Shown piece by piece: positions 15,668-25,378 of a stretch of 40,138 nucleotides of DNA; within the stretch, counting starts at the first letter, position 1, and every line of letters starts with the position of its first letter. The DNA is from Rubrivivax sp. (GTDB lineage: Bacteria > Pseudomonadota > Gammaproteobacteria > Burkholderiales > Burkholderiaceae_C), in contig JAEUPD010000057.1 of the NCBI GenBank assembly GCA_016788525.1, positions 1 through 40,138 of the forward strand, read 5' to 3'. Position numbers and translations under genes: made by a program. Below the pieces are notes generated by a model that worked only from the letters and a program-made list of their open reading frames with translations, was not told the origin of the DNA and did no database searches.

Positions 15668-17245
15668 CTACCGCTCGGCGATGAAGTGCTGCACGGTGGG
15701 CGGCAGGCCGTCCACCAGGTACGCCAGCAGGCTGGCTTCCAGCTCCTGGTCGGCCAGCGTGGCGCGTGCGCGCTGGTGCAGGTAGTCGGCCCAGCTGGTG
15801 ACGATGAAGCGCTCGACAAAGCGCGTCGGGTCGGAGAGGTCGCGGTACACGCGCCACAGCGTGGCGCCGTCGCGCCGGCGCGGGCCGCGCAGCTGCGTCA
15901 CCGCATCGAGAAAGTCTTCGGCTCGGCCGCCCTCGACGCGGTAGACGATCTCCACCGAGACCGGGCCGGCTTCGGGGTCGGGCCGGTGGGCGACGAAGAG
16001 GTCTTCGGAAAGCGGCGCCTGCGTGACCTCGTCGAGGTCGCTCATGCGCAGCGGAAAGCGGCGCGCCAGCAGCATCCCGGCGGCCACCGCCAACGCCGCC
16101 AGCGTCAGCGTCCAGGGCAGGTCCAGCAGCGTCGACAACGCGCCCCACACCGCCGAGCCGAATGCGAACGAGCCGAGCGCGCACAGCACGTGCAGCGCGT
16201 TGGCGCGCGCTCGCACCCAGCGCGGCGCGCTGGCCTGCGTGGCCATGTTGTAGGTGGACATCACCGCCATCCAGCAGCCACCGCCCACCGTCAGCGCGGC
16301 ATACACCGGCAGCGCCCAGCGGCTCCACGCGGCCGCCAGCATCACCGCGGCGAAGACCAGCGTGCCGGCGCCCACCAGCCACTCCAGCCCTTGCCGCTGG
16401 CGCCAGCGGCCGATGACCAGGCCCGCTGCCACTGCGCCGCCGCCCATGCAGGCCATCATCAGCCCGAAGCCGGTGGCCCCCAGGCCCAGCTGGCGCTGGC
16501 CGATGACCGGCAGCAGCGCCCACAATGCCGCGCCGGCGCCGCCGAACGCACCGGTGCGCACGAGCTGCGCCAGCACCGTGTCGGAGTGGCGCGCAAAACG
16601 CAGCGCGCTGAGCATGCCGCCCCACAGCCGCTCGGCCGGCAGCCGCGAGGGCGGATGCGGTCGCGGCGGATGCCGCCGCACGGCCTGCCACAGCGCCAGC
16701 GCGCCCAGCGACGCGGCCGCGAAGACGGCCACGGGCCCGGCGGTTGCATACATCGCGCCGGCCAGCGCCGGGCCGATCGCGCGCGCCGCGTTGTACGAGA
16801 TGCCGATCAGGGTGATGGCCGGCGGCAGCTCCTCGCGCGGCAGGCCGTCGACGATGGCCGAGTTCCAGCCCGGCGACAGCAGCGCTGTGCAGCAGCCGCA
16901 TACGAAGGTCAGCGCCAGCAGCGTGCCGGCGCCCGCCCAGCGCAGCGCCAGCAACGCGGCGAGCACGATCACCACAGCGGTCTGCACCGCCAGCACCGTC
17001 AACAGCAGGCGGCGCCGGTCGGTGGTGTCGGCCAGCACGCCGGCCGGCAGCGCCAGCAGGAACATCGGGCCGAAGGAGGCCGTCTGCACCAGCGCAGCGA
17101 GGAAGGCCGAGCCGTTCAGTTCGACGATCAGCCAGGCCGTGGCCATGCCCTGCATGAAGCTGCCGACGAAGTAGATGAGGCCGCCAGCCAGCAGGCCGCG
17201 AAAGGCGGCGCGCCGCAGGGGCTCGGTGACCGACAGGCTGCTCAT
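15668..17245 (-). CDS. MFS_3-type major facilitator exporter with C-terminal cytoplasmic domain
   Basis: This 525-residue inner-membrane protein has about 12 helices in the first 400 residues. It includes the loop 2-3 motif LPAGVLADTTDRRRLL, LSPGWNSAIVDGLPREELPPA (quoted in part: SPGWNSAIVDGL), and GISYNAARAIGPALAG, all characteristic of the MFS_3 (EntS-like) family. Residues from about 415 to 525 are soluble: VSVEIVYRVEGGRAEDFLDA, GATLWRVYRDLSDPTRFVER and FIVTSWADYLHQRARAT. This resembles the C-terminal ferredoxin-like domain found in many MFS_3 proteins. The substrate is unknown; siderophore or drug efflux is typical of the family. The gene is 68 bases downstream of paaZ. Confidence 0.9.
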   Translation of the reverse strand: MSSLSVTEPLRRAAFRGLLAGGLIYFVGSFMQGMATAWLIVELNGSAFLAALVQTASFGPMFLLALPAGVLADTTDRRRLLLTVLAVQTAVVIVLAALLALRWAGAGTLLALTFVCGCCTALLSPGWNSAIVDGLPREELPPAITLIGISYNAARAIGPALAGAMYATAGPVAVFAAASLGALALWQAVRRHPPRPHPPSRLPAERLWGGMLSALRFARHSDTVLAQLVRTGAFGGAGAALWALLPVIGQRQLGLGATGFGLMMACMGGGAVAAGLVIGRWRQRQGLEWLVGAGTLVFAAVMLAAAWSRWALPVYAALTVGGGCWMAVMSTYNMATQASAPRWVRARANALHVLCALGSFAFGSAVWGALSTLLDLPWTLTLAALAVAAGMLLARRFPLRMSDLDEVTQAPLSEDLFVAHRPDPEAGPVSVEIVYRVEGGRAEDFLDAVTQLRGPRRRDGATLWRVYRDLSDPTRFVERFIVTSWADYLHQRARATLADQELEASLLAYLVDGLPPTVQHFIAER

Positions 17246-17313
17246 GGCTTGGGAGGGTGCCCCGGCGCTTCCGGTGCCGGCCCGACCGGGAGGAGTCGCG
17301 GCCGCTTGCCCAC

Positions 17314-19359
17314 TCAGCCGCGCTTGGCCACCAGCGTGAGGATGTCGTAGCTCGCCACCACCTCACCGAGCTGGTTGGTGACCTCCACGTCCCAGGCCAC
17401 CACGCCCTGGCCCACGCCGTCGGGGCCTTTCTTGCGCCGGTCGATCTTGCGCTTGGCGGTCAGCCGCGCCTGGATGGTGTCGCCGATGCCCACCGGCTTG
17501 ACGAAGCGCAGCGTGTCCAGGCCGTAGTTGGCCAGCACCGGGCCCTGCGCGGGGCTGACGAACAGGCCCGCGGCGGCCGAGAGCACGAAGTAGCCGTGCG
17601 CGATGCGCTTGCCGAAAGGGCTCTTGACGGCGGCCACCTCGTCGAAGTGCATGTAGAAGAAGTCGCCGCTGATGCCGCCGAAGGCCACGATGTCGGCCTC
17701 GCTCACCGTGCGCCGGTGCGTGAGCAGGCTCTCGCCGATGACGAGGTCTTCAAAGTGGCGGCGGAATGGGTGGATCTCGGTCTCGAGCACCTTCGCACCG
17801 CGCACGAACTCGCCCGTCACCGCGGCCAGCATGGAGGGCGAGCCCTGCACCGCGGTGCGCTGCAGGTAATGCCTCACCGCGCGCAGACCGCCCAGCTCCT
17901 CGCCGCCTCCGGCGCGGCCCGGGCCGCCATGCTTGAGCATCGGCAGCGGCGAGCCATGGCCGGTGGACTCGGCGGCGGCCTCGCGGTCCAGCACCAGGAA
18001 GCGGCCGTGCAGCGCGGCCACCTGTGGCACCACGCGCGCGGCGGTCGCCGGCTCCTTGGTCACCAGCGTGCCGACCAGGCTGCCGCGGCCGCGCGCGGCC
18101 AGCGCCACGGCCTCGTCGAGTTCGTCGTACGGCATCAGGGTGCTTACCGGGCCGAAGGCCTCGATGTCGTGTACCGCGGCATTGACCAGCGGCTTCCTGC
18201 ACAGCAGCAGCGTCGGCGCGAAGAAGGCGCCCTGTTCGACGCCAACGCCTTGCGGCTGGAAGCCCTGGCCCTGACCGAAGACCACCTCGTTGCCGGCAGC
18301 CAGCGCCGCCACGCGCTCGGCCACGTCGGCCTGCTGCGCTTTCGACGCGAGCGCGCCCATGCGTACCGCTTCGAGCGCCGGATCGCCCACCACCACCTTG
18401 GCCAGCCGCCCGGCCAGCCGGGCAGCCACGGCGTCGAGCAGGCGGCGCGGCACGATGGCGCGGCGGATCGCGGTGCACTTCTGCCCCGCCTTCACCGTCA
18501 TTTCGCGCGCCACCTCCTTGACGAACAGGTCGAATTCCTCGTCGCTCTCGGTCACGTCGGGGGCGAGGATGGCGCAGTTCAGCGAATCGGCCTCGGCGTT
18601 GAAGGGGATCGAGCGGCGCAGCAGGTTGGCATTCACGCGCAGGCGCGCGGCGGTGTCGGCGCTGCCGGTGAAGGTGACGGCGTCGCTTTCCTCCAGCCGG
18701 TCGAGCAGGTCGCCGGTGCCGCCGATGACCAGCTGCAGCGCGCCCTCGGGAACGAGGCCCGACTCCAGCATCAGCCGCACGCACTTCTCGGTGAGGTAGC
18801 TGGTGGCGGTGGCCGGCTTGGCGATGGTGGGCATGCCGGCCAGGAAGGTCGGCGCGAACTTCTCCAGCAGCCCCCAGACCGGGAAGTTGAAGGCGTTGAT
18901 GTGCACCGCCACGCCGCGGCGGGGCACGAGGATGTGGGTGCCGGCAAAGCTGCCCTTCTTGCCCAGCGGGATGGCCGGCCCTTCGTGCACGACGTTGCCC
19001 GAAGGCAGCTCGTTGCCGCCGGTGCTGGCGTAGGCGAACAGCGTGCTGGTGCCGCCCTCGATGTCGATCCAGCCGTCGGTGCGCGTGGCGCCGGTGTGGG
19101 CCGACACGGCGTACAGCTCCTCCTTGCGCTCGCCGAGGACCTTGGCCAGCGCCTTCAGCCGCTCGGCACGCTCCTGGAAGTCCATCGCCAGCAGCGCCGG
19201 CACACCGCGGCGGTGCGCAAAGGCGATCGCCTCGGCGAAGTCGGGTGCCTCGGCGTGCGTGTGCGCGACGACGCTGCCGTTGACCGCCGAATGCAGCGCT
19301 TGCGCCGGGTGCTGGCCGAGCCAGTGGCCGGCGATGTGGCTTTGCAGGACAGGGCTCAC
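17314..19359 (-). CDS. paaZ: Bifunctional oxepin-CoA hydrolase / 3-oxo-5,6-didehydrosuberyl-CoA semialdehyde dehydrogenase PaaZ
   Basis: PaaZ opens the oxepin-CoA ring in aerobic phenylacetate degradation and oxidises the resulting aldehyde with NADP. The 681-residue protein is a fusion of an aldehyde dehydrogenase (about 1-520) and a MaoC-like hydratase (about 535-681). The catalytic Glu256 (NAEADSLN) and Cys295 ([10 protein letters not shown]) fall at the same numbers as in E. coli PaaZ. The hydratase motif [13 protein letters not shown] gives Asp566 and His571. [11 protein letters not shown] and FTGSADTA are further ALDH signatures. No paaABCDE or paaK gene is in the window, so the rest of the pathway must be elsewhere. 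A Bug binding-protein gene ends 19 bases upstream. Confidence 0.96.
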   Translation of the reverse strand: MSPVLQSHIAGHWLGQHPAQALHSAVNGSVVAHTHAEAPDFAEAIAFAHRRGVPALLAMDFQERAERLKALAKVLGERKEELYAVSAHTGATRTDGWIDIEGGTSTLFAYASTGGNELPSGNVVHEGPAIPLGKKGSFAGTHILVPRRGVAVHINAFNFPVWGLLEKFAPTFLAGMPTIAKPATATSYLTEKCVRLMLESGLVPEGALQLVIGGTGDLLDRLEESDAVTFTGSADTAARLRVNANLLRRSIPFNAEADSLNCAILAPDVTESDEEFDLFVKEVAREMTVKAGQKCTAIRRAIVPRRLLDAVAARLAGRLAKVVVGDPALEAVRMGALASKAQQADVAERVAALAAGNEVVFGQGQGFQPQGVGVEQGAFFAPTLLLCRKPLVNAAVHDIEAFGPVSTLMPYDELDEAVALAARGRGSLVGTLVTKEPATAARVVPQVAALHGRFLVLDREAAAESTGHGSPLPMLKHGGPGRAGGGEELGGLRAVRHYLQRTAVQGSPSMLAAVTGEFVRGAKVLETEIHPFRRHFEDLVIGESLLTHRRTVSEADIVAFGGISGDFFYMHFDEVAAVKSPFGKRIAHGYFVLSAAAGLFVSPAQGPVLANYGLDTLRFVKPVGIGDTIQARLTAKRKIDRRKKGPDGVGQGVVAWDVEVTNQLGEVVASYDILTLVAKRG

Positions 19360-19378
19360 GTCATGGTTCCCGGGTTCG

Positions 19379-20368
19379 TCAGTCCAGCCCGAGCTTGATG
19401 CGGCGGGCCACCTCGCCCCACTTCTGCGAGTCGGCGGCCAGCGTGCGCGCGGCGTCGGCGCTGGCGCTGCCGACGACGACCTGGTCGCCGGCCTTGAGCT
19501 TGTCCACCACGTCGGGCGACTTCAGCGCCTCGACGAAGACCTGGCGCATGCGCGTGACGATGGCTTCGGGCGTGGCCTTCGGGGCGTACATCGCCAGCGC
19601 GAAGTCGGCGCGATAGCCGGCCAGGCCCGCCACGCCGGTCTCGGCGATCGTCGGCACATCGGGCAGGGTGGGCGAGCGCTGCGCACCGGAGACTGCCAGC
19701 GCCACCAGCTTGCCGGCGCGGACATGCGGCAGCACCGTGGGGCCGGCCAGCAGGCCGCAGGGCACCTGGCCGCCGATCACGTCTTGCGTGGCCGGTGCCG
19801 GGCCCTTGTACGGCACATGCGTCATGTCGATGCCGGCCATGTGCAGGAACAGTTCCATCGAGAGGTGCCCGGGCACCCCGGCCCCGCCCGAGGCGTAGCT
19901 GAGCTTGCCGGCCCGGGCCTTGTCGACGAGGTCCTTCACGCCCTTCACGCCCGTGGCCGGGTGGCACACCAGCGTCTGGCTGAAGCTCGTGCCGATGGTC
20001 ACCGGCTGCAGGTCCTCGACCTTGAAGCCCAGCTGCTTGTAGACATGCGGGTTGACGGTGACCAGCGTGTCGGTGCCCCACAACCACGTGTGGCCGTCGG
20101 GTGCGGCGCGCGCCACCTCGGCGGTGCCGAGGTTGCCGCCGGCGCCCGGGCGGTTCTCGATGACGATGGGCTGCTTCAATGCGGCCTGCATCTTCTCGGC
20201 GGCCAGGCGCATGACGATGTCGCTCGGGCCGCCGGGCGGGAAGGGCAGGATGACCTTGATCGGCCGGTCGGGCCAGTTGGACTGCGCTGCCGCCGGGCCG
20301 GCGGCTGCGGCGGCAAACAGGGTCATCGCGGCCAGGCCCAGGGCCAGCCGCCGTTGGCGGTCGGTCAT
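19379..20368 (-). CDS. Bug-family (TctC-type) periplasmic binding protein 1
   Basis: This 329-residue secreted solute-binding protein has a Sec signal peptide (MTDRQRRLALGLAAMTLFAA... to about AAAQS). Mature Bug signatures follow: WPDRPIKVILPFPPGGPSD (quoted in part), IVIENRPGAGGNLGTAEVAR, and THVPYKGPAPATQDVIGGQV (quoted in part). Bug proteins bind carboxylates or related small molecules in a Venus-flytrap pocket, with two beta-hairpins around FPPGGPSD and the PGAGG loop. No tctA or tctB transporter genes are nearby. The gene is 19 bases upstream of paaZ, so the two are probably cotranscribed, but a shared substrate is only an inference. Confidence 0.93.
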   Translation of the reverse strand: MTDRQRRLALGLAAMTLFAAAAAGPAAAQSNWPDRPIKVILPFPPGGPSDIVMRLAAEKMQAALKQPIVIENRPGAGGNLGTAEVARAAPDGHTWLWGTDTLVTVNPHVYKQLGFKVEDLQPVTIGTSFSQTLVCHPATGVKGVKDLVDKARAGKLSYASGGAGVPGHLSMELFLHMAGIDMTHVPYKGPAPATQDVIGGQVPCGLLAGPTVLPHVRAGKLVALAVSGAQRSPTLPDVPTIAETGVAGLAGYRADFALAMYAPKATPEAIVTRMRQVFVEALKSPDVVDKLKAGDQVVVGSASADAARTLAADSQKWGEVARRIKLGLD

Positions 20369-20449
20369 GCTTGTCTCCTCATCGTTCGGTGACTTCGGGC
20401 GCCGGGCGGCGCCGGTGCGGGTGCCCGGGCCGATGCCGGCGGCACGGCG

Positions 20450-21943
20450 TCAGAGGCAGGCCGTCGTCACGCTCTTGGTGTTGAGGTAGGCCTCCACCGC
20501 CTCGGGGCCGCCTTCGCTGCCATAGCCCGAATCCTTCACGCCGCCGAAGGGCATCTCGGGCACCGCGGCGGCGGGCTGGTTGATCCACAGCATGCCGGTC
20601 TGCAAGCCCTCGGTGAGCAGGTGCGCAGTGCGCAGCGAGCCGGTGAAGGCATACGCGGCCAGGCCGTAGGGCAGCCGGTTGGCCTCGGCGATGGCGTCTT
20701 CGATGCGGTCGAAGCCGCGCACCGCGGCCATCGGGCCGAAGGGCTCTTCGTTGAAGACCAGGCTGTCGGTGGGGGCGTCGACCAGCACCGTGGGCGCGAA
20801 GAAGTTGCCGGCGCTGCCCAGGCGCTCGCCGCCGGTGGCGACCTGCGCGCCGCGCTTCACCGCATCGGCCGTGAGGCGCTCCATCGCCGCCACGCGGCGC
20901 GGGTTGGCCAGCGGCCCCATCGAGGTGCCCTCGTCCAGGCCGGCGGCGACCCTGAGCCCACGCGACACCGCCACCAGCCCCTTCACGAACTCGTCGCGCA
21001 CGCTGTTGGCGACCAGGAAACGCGTCGGCGAAATGCACACCTGGCCGGCGTTGCGGTACTTGGAGCCGCCGGCGATCTTTACCGCCTTGGCGACGTCGGC
21101 ATCCTCGGCCACGATGACCGGTGCGTGGCCGCCCAGCTCCATCGTCACGCGCTTCATGTGCGCGCCTGCCAGCGCCGCCAGCTGCTTGCCCACCACCGTG
21201 CTGCCGGTGAAGGTGACCTTGCGGATCACCGGATGCGGGATCAGGTACTCGCTGATTTCGGCCGGATGACCGAACACCAGGTTCACCACGCCGGCCGGCA
21301 CGCCGGCATCGGCAAAGGCACGGATCAGCTCGGCCGGCGACGCGGGCGTCTCCTCGGGCGCCTTCACGATCATCGAGCAGCCGGTGGCCAGCGCGGCCGA
21401 CAGCTTGCGCACCACCTGGTTGACCGGGAAGTTCCACGGCGAGAACGCCGCCACCGGACCCACCGGCTCCTTGAACACCTGGGCCAGCTGCCCGGCGGCG
21501 CGCGGCGGCGTGATGCGGCCGTTGATGCGCCGGGCCTCCTCGGCGAACCACTCGATGATGTCGGGCGCGGCCATCAGCTCGGCTTTGGCTTCGGCCAGCG
21601 GCTTGCCTTGCTCCAGGGTCAGCAGCGGCGCGATGGCCGCGGAGCGCTCGCGGAACAGGCGCGCGGCCTCGCGCATGATCTTCGAGCGCTCGATCGCGGG
21701 GGTCTTGCGCCAGACCTCGAAGCCCTTGGCGGCGGCAGCCAGGGCCTCGTCCAGGTCGGCTTTGCGCGCCACGGCCACGCGGCCGATCTCGGCGTCGGTG
21801 GCTGGGTTGCGCACGGCCAGCGTCTCGCCAGCCTGGCCGGGCCGCCATTGGCCGGCGATGAAGAGTTGGACGTGGGGGTAGGAAGGCGCGGCGGCAGCCT
21901 TCGACGAGGCGGCAGCGGCGGGGGCGGTGGCGGCAGTGCTCAT
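20450..21943 (-). CDS. NAD(P)-dependent aldehyde dehydrogenase, succinate-semialdehyde type
   Basis: This 497-residue member of the aldehyde dehydrogenase superfamily has [16 protein letters not shown], the cofactor loop [14 protein letters not shown], the general base Glu in [10 protein letters not shown], the nucleophile Cys in [12 protein letters not shown], and the C-terminal [13 protein letters not shown] and [16 protein letters not shown] motifs. The pattern resembles GabD/SSADH-like enzymes, but substrate assignment is uncertain. A 20-residue Ala-rich leader precedes the domain. ATG at 21943 is chosen; the longer frame to 22057 adds unrelated residues. It lies between Bug genes 1 and 2, all on the minus strand. 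Confidence 0.92.
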   Translation of the reverse strand: MSTAATAPAAAASSKAAAAPSYPHVQLFIAGQWRPGQAGETLAVRNPATDAEIGRVAVARKADLDEALAAAAKGFEVWRKTPAIERSKIMREAARLFRERSAAIAPLLTLEQGKPLAEAKAELMAAPDIIEWFAEEARRINGRITPPRAAGQLAQVFKEPVGPVAAFSPWNFPVNQVVRKLSAALATGCSMIVKAPEETPASPAELIRAFADAGVPAGVVNLVFGHPAEISEYLIPHPVIRKVTFTGSTVVGKQLAALAGAHMKRVTMELGGHAPVIVAEDADVAKAVKIAGGSKYRNAGQVCISPTRFLVANSVRDEFVKGLVAVSRGLRVAAGLDEGTSMGPLANPRRVAAMERLTADAVKRGAQVATGGERLGSAGNFFAPTVLVDAPTDSLVFNEEPFGPMAAVRGFDRIEDAIAEANRLPYGLAAYAFTGSLRTAHLLTEGLQTGMLWINQPAAAVPEMPFGGVKDSGYGSEGGPEAVEAYLNTKSVTTACL

Positions 21944-22105
21944 GGGACAACGGGCTCCTTCAGGGAAGCGGCGATTGTCTCGCCTCCGCCCGGCGCGTGC
22001 CGCGGCGTGGGGAACCCGTTGCGCTGCCGCGCGCTGCGGCGAGGCGATGGCCGCCATGGCGCGCGGCAGCGGCCGTGGCCGCGCGCGTCTGGCCGGCCGC
22101 CTGGG

Positions 22106-23050
22106 CTACTTGCCCAGCCCCATCTGCCGTCCCACCTCCTGGTACACGCGGATGCGTTCGCGCATGAAGGCCTCCATGCGGTCGGGCCCGATGTTGACCA
22201 GCTCGAACCCGCTCCTGGCCGCCAGTTCCTTCATCTCGGTTTCGGCGTTCAGCGCCGCGAACAGCTCGGCGATGCGCCGGCGCTGCTCGGGCGGCGTGCT
22301 GCGCGGCACGCCGACTCCACGGAAGGCGCCGTCCACCCAGTCGACACCCAGCTCCTTGAAGGTGGGCACGTCCGGCAGCATCGGGTGGCGCTGCTCCATG
22401 GCCACGGCCAGCGCCCGCACCTTGCCCTTGTTGTTGATGGCGAAGGCGGTGTAGCTCATCGCACCGTCGACCTGCGCGCCGAGCACGGCCAGCGTCAGGT
22501 CGCCGGTGCCCTTGTAGGGCACGTAGGTGGTCTGCACCTTGAAGGCGGCGTTCATGCGCTCGTGCGCAGCGTGGTTGGCCGAGCGCAGCGCCGAGCCGCC
22601 GAGGTTGAGCTTGCCCGGGTTGGCCTGCGCTGCCTTCACGAAATCGGCAAAGCTCTTCAGCGGGCTCTGCTCAGGCACCACCAGCGCGTCTGGCGTGTAG
22701 TGGTACCAGAAGACCGGCGTGATGTCTTCGGTCTTGTACGACACGGTGCCCTCCATCGGCTGCAGCACCACGTGCGGCAGGTTGACGCCGGCAATGTTCA
22801 ACCCGTCGCCGGGCAGCGTGTTCAGCTGCCCCCACAGCACCGCGCCGCCGCCGCCGGCCTTGTACTGCACGATGAGGTCGACGCCCGGGCACTTCTTCTT
22901 CAGCACCACCTGCTGGTGGCGCGCCGAGATGTCACTCTCGCCGCCAGGCGGAAAGGCCTGCCAGTAGTTGAGGTTCTTGTCCGGGCAGGGCTGGGCGAAG
23001 GCGGTGGCGGTGGCCAGCAGCAGGGCGGCGGCGAATGGCAGCTTGGTCAT
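22106..23050 (-). CDS. Bug-family (TctC-type) periplasmic binding protein 2, divergent
   Basis: This 314-residue secreted protein has signal MTKLPFAAALLLATATAFAQ, with cleavage after AFA. The family hairpin is present as QAFPPGGESDI, and the second loop is YKAGGGGAVLWG instead of the usual ENKPGAGG. TTYVPYKGTGDLTLAVLGAQ is conserved. Two Cys in the mature part (PCPDKN near residue 22 and KKCPGVD near residue 54) could form a disulfide, which is unusual among the four paralogues here. This suggests a different ligand. It is followed after 162 bases by the ALDH gene and preceded by Bug 3, all on the minus strand. Confidence 0.9.
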   Translation of the reverse strand: MTKLPFAAALLLATATAFAQPCPDKNLNYWQAFPPGGESDISARHQQVVLKKKCPGVDLIVQYKAGGGGAVLWGQLNTLPGDGLNIAGVNLPHVVLQPMEGTVSYKTEDITPVFWYHYTPDALVVPEQSPLKSFADFVKAAQANPGKLNLGGSALRSANHAAHERMNAAFKVQTTYVPYKGTGDLTLAVLGAQVDGAMSYTAFAINNKGKVRALAVAMEQRHPMLPDVPTFKELGVDWVDGAFRGVGVPRSTPPEQRRRIAELFAALNAETEMKELAARSGFELVNIGPDRMEAFMRERIRVYQEVGRQMGLGK

Positions 23051-23126
23051 CGGAGCTCCGGGGGTGTGGGCGTCGGGTGGCCCGAACGAAGGGCAGGTCG
23101 AATGAGAAGGACGTCCGCCTCGCCGT

Positions 23127-24092
23127 TCACCCCGTCTTGGCCATCCCCAGCCGCTGGATCGTCGCCTTCTCGGCCTCGAAGGTCTCGCGTGCCCACTTGG
23201 TGTAGGCCTCGGTATCGAGGTAGATCACCGACTGGTCGAACTTGTCGAAGGTGGAAAGCACCGCCGGGTCTTCGAGCGTCTTCTTGAAGGCGTCGTGCAG
23301 CGTCTTCACGACCGCCGGGTCCATGCCCTTGGGGCCGCACACGCCGAACGGCGAATCGCTCACCGTCTTGTAGCCCAGTTCGTCCAGCGTGGACACGTTC
23401 GGCCAGCGCTTGGTGCGCTTGCTGCCGTAGGTGGCCAGCAGGCGCAGCTTGCCGGCTTCGACATGCGGCGCCCAGCCGGTGGCGTCGCTGGCGGCCATGG
23501 TGTGGCCGCCGAGCACGGCCTGCATGTTGTCGGCGTTGCCCTTGAAGGGTACGTGGTTCAGCTTGACGCCGGCGCGCTGCGCGAACTCTTCCACCGCCAG
23601 GTGCGGGCTGGTGCCGATGCCGGTGCTGCCGTAGCTGAACTTTCCGGGGTTGGCCTTCGCGTAGTCGACCAGGTCCTTGATGCTCCTGACGGGCGAGTCG
23701 GCCGGCACCACGAGGCCGAAGGTGTAGCCGGTGAGGCAGGCGATCCAGGTGAAGTCCTTGAGGGTGTCGAAGGCCACCTTCTGCATGTGCGGGATGCGGA
23801 ACACGCCGTGGGGCAGCTGCGCCAGCGTGTAGCCGTCGGGCCTGGCGTTGACGAGTTCGTTGGCGCCCAGCATGCCGCCGGCGCCCGGCTTGTTCTCGAC
23901 GATGACCTTCTGGCCGAGCACCTTGCCGGCGCTCTCGGCCAGCGCGCGCATCACCGCGTCGGTGCTGCCGCCGGCCGGCCAGGGGCAGATGTACTTGATG
24001 GGCTGCGCCGGAAAGGCCTGCGCGAAGGCCAGCCGCGGCAGCGCGAGGCTGGCGGCAGTGCCGATGACCAGATGGCGGCGGGTGGCTTGCAT
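23127..24092 (-). CDS. Bug-family (TctC-type) periplasmic binding protein 3
   Basis: This is a 321-residue secreted solute-binding protein. The signal MQATRRHLVIGTAASLALPR contains a twin-arginine pair (TRRHLVI), so export could be by Tat or Sec, with cleavage near AFAQ. Mature signatures are QPIKYICPWPAGGSTDAVMR, KVIVENKPGAGGMLGANELV, the GSTGIGTSPHLAVEEFAQ loop, and LNHVPFKGNADNMQAVLGG. The ligand is unknown. It is the middle member of a run of three Bug genes on the minus strand, with gaps of 76 and 82 bases. No membrane components of a tripartite tricarboxylate transporter are encoded nearby. Confidence 0.93.
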   Translation of the reverse strand: MQATRRHLVIGTAASLALPRLAFAQAFPAQPIKYICPWPAGGSTDAVMRALAESAGKVLGQKVIVENKPGAGGMLGANELVNARPDGYTLAQLPHGVFRIPHMQKVAFDTLKDFTWIACLTGYTFGLVVPADSPVRSIKDLVDYAKANPGKFSYGSTGIGTSPHLAVEEFAQRAGVKLNHVPFKGNADNMQAVLGGHTMAASDATGWAPHVEAGKLRLLATYGSKRTKRWPNVSTLDELGYKTVSDSPFGVCGPKGMDPAVVKTLHDAFKKTLEDPAVLSTFDKFDQSVIYLDTEAYTKWARETFEAEKATIQRLGMAKTG

Positions 24093-24174
24093 TCGCGTTT
24101 CTCCAGAGGGGGATCGGTGCGTCCCCAGTGTGTGGATCGCGGCCTCAGGGGCCGCCGTTCGCCCGGCTTTGCGT

Positions 24175-25158
24175 TCAGTCCGCCCTGGCGCCGGATTCCT
24201 TGACCACCTTGGCCCACTTCACGATCTCGGCGGCCTGGAAGCGCGCCAGTTCTTCGGGGGTGGAGATCCAAGGCTCCAGACCCAGCGTCTTCAGCCTGTC
24301 CTGCACATCGGGCAGCGCGAACACGCGCTTCATCTCGGCGTTGAGCCGGGTCACCACCTCGCGCGGCGTGCCGGCCGGCGCGAACATGGCGAACCAGGTG
24401 CTGGCTTCGAAGCCCGGCACGGTCTCGGCCACCGTGGGCACGTCGGGCGCGGCGGCGCTGCGCCGGGCCGTGGTCTGCGCCAGCGCGCGGATCTTGCCTT
24501 CCTTGACCATTGGCAGCGCCGAAGGCATGTTGTCGAACATCACCTGGATCTGCCCGCCGATGAGGTCGGGGATGGCGAACTGCCGGCCCTTGTACGGCAC
24601 GTGCTGCATCTTCGTGCCGGTGAGCGACTTGAACAGTTCGCCCGAGATGTGCACCGAGGTGCCCACGCCCGGCGAGCCGAACGAGAGCTTGTCCGGGTTC
24701 GCCTTCATGTAGACGACGAGTTCGGCCACCGTTTTCACCGGCAGGTCGTTGTTGACGACCAGCAGGTTGGGCGCCGAAGCGACATGGCCCACCGGCGCGA
24801 AGTCCTTCACCATGTCGTAGGGCATCTTCGAATACAGCGCGCCGTTGATGCTGTGCGTGCCCACCGTGCCCATGACCAGCGTGTGGCCGTCCGGCGGCGC
24901 CTTGGCCACCGAGTCGGCGCCGATGTTGCCGCCGGCGCCGGGCTTGTTTTCCACGACGATGGCCTGGCCCAGCTGCGCCTTGTCGGCAAACAGGCGCGCC
25001 AGGATGTCCGGCGCGCCGCCGGTCGGAAACGTGACCACCACGCGCACGGGCTTGCTCGGGTAGGCTTGTGCGGTGGCCGTGGCCGGCAGCGCGGCCAGCC
25101 CGAAGGCGGTGGCAACGGCGCACAGCGCACCGGCAAGGCGGGGGGTGCAGCGCTTCAA
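24175..25158 (-). CDS. Bug-family (TctC-type) periplasmic binding protein 4, TTG start
   Basis: This is a 327-residue secreted solute-binding protein. Signatures are YPSKPVRVVVTFPTGGAPDI, AIVVENKPGAGGNIGADSVA, SFGSPGVGTSVHISGELF and MQHVPYKGRQFAIPDLIGGQ. There is no ATG or GTG at a sensible place. TTG at 25158 is preceded by GGAGA with a 7-base spacer and opens directly into a good signal peptide (LKRCTPRLAGALCAVATAFG to TAQA), so it is the likely start; the frame otherwise runs back to 25329. It is the first gene of the minus-strand Bug run and diverges from the WS/DGAT gene. Confidence 0.9.
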   Translation of the reverse strand: MKRCTPRLAGALCAVATAFGLAALPATATAQAYPSKPVRVVVTFPTGGAPDILARLFADKAQLGQAIVVENKPGAGGNIGADSVAKAPPDGHTLVMGTVGTHSINGALYSKMPYDMVKDFAPVGHVASAPNLLVVNNDLPVKTVAELVVYMKANPDKLSFGSPGVGTSVHISGELFKSLTGTKMQHVPYKGRQFAIPDLIGGQIQVMFDNMPSALPMVKEGKIRALAQTTARRSAAAPDVPTVAETVPGFEASTWFAMFAPAGTPREVVTRLNAEMKRVFALPDVQDRLKTLGLEPWISTPEELARFQAAEIVKWAKVVKESGARAD

Positions 25159-25220
25159 GGTCGAGTCTCCATCCAATTCCGTGGGCGGCTCAGCATACGG
25201 GAGCCGTGCGGTCTGCCGGC

Positions 25221-25289
25221 ACCGGGTCTGCCCGGGCCCGGTGGGCGTCACTTGGGTGACAGCGGTCCACGGCGGGTGGCATGCCCGCC
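25221..25289. promoter_or_regulatory. Divergent intergenic region with three inverted repeats
   Basis: Between the Bug 4 and WS/DGAT starts lie three dyads: ACCGGG 25221-25226 with CCCGGT 25237-25242, GTCAC 25247-25251 with GTGAC 25256-25260, and GGCGGG 25271-25276 with CCCGCC 25284-25289. They are plausible operator sites for the divergent pair. No convincing -35/-10 pair was found; TATGCT on the minus strand just upstream of the Bug 4 leader is a weak -10 candidate. Confidence 0.3.
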
Positions 25290-25378
25290 TATCCCGGGGA
25301 ACCACCCTAGCGCCGGTGCTGCGCGCCATGCCCCGGCTGTGCGAGGATGAACGCCGACGATCGAAAGGTGATTCCCCG

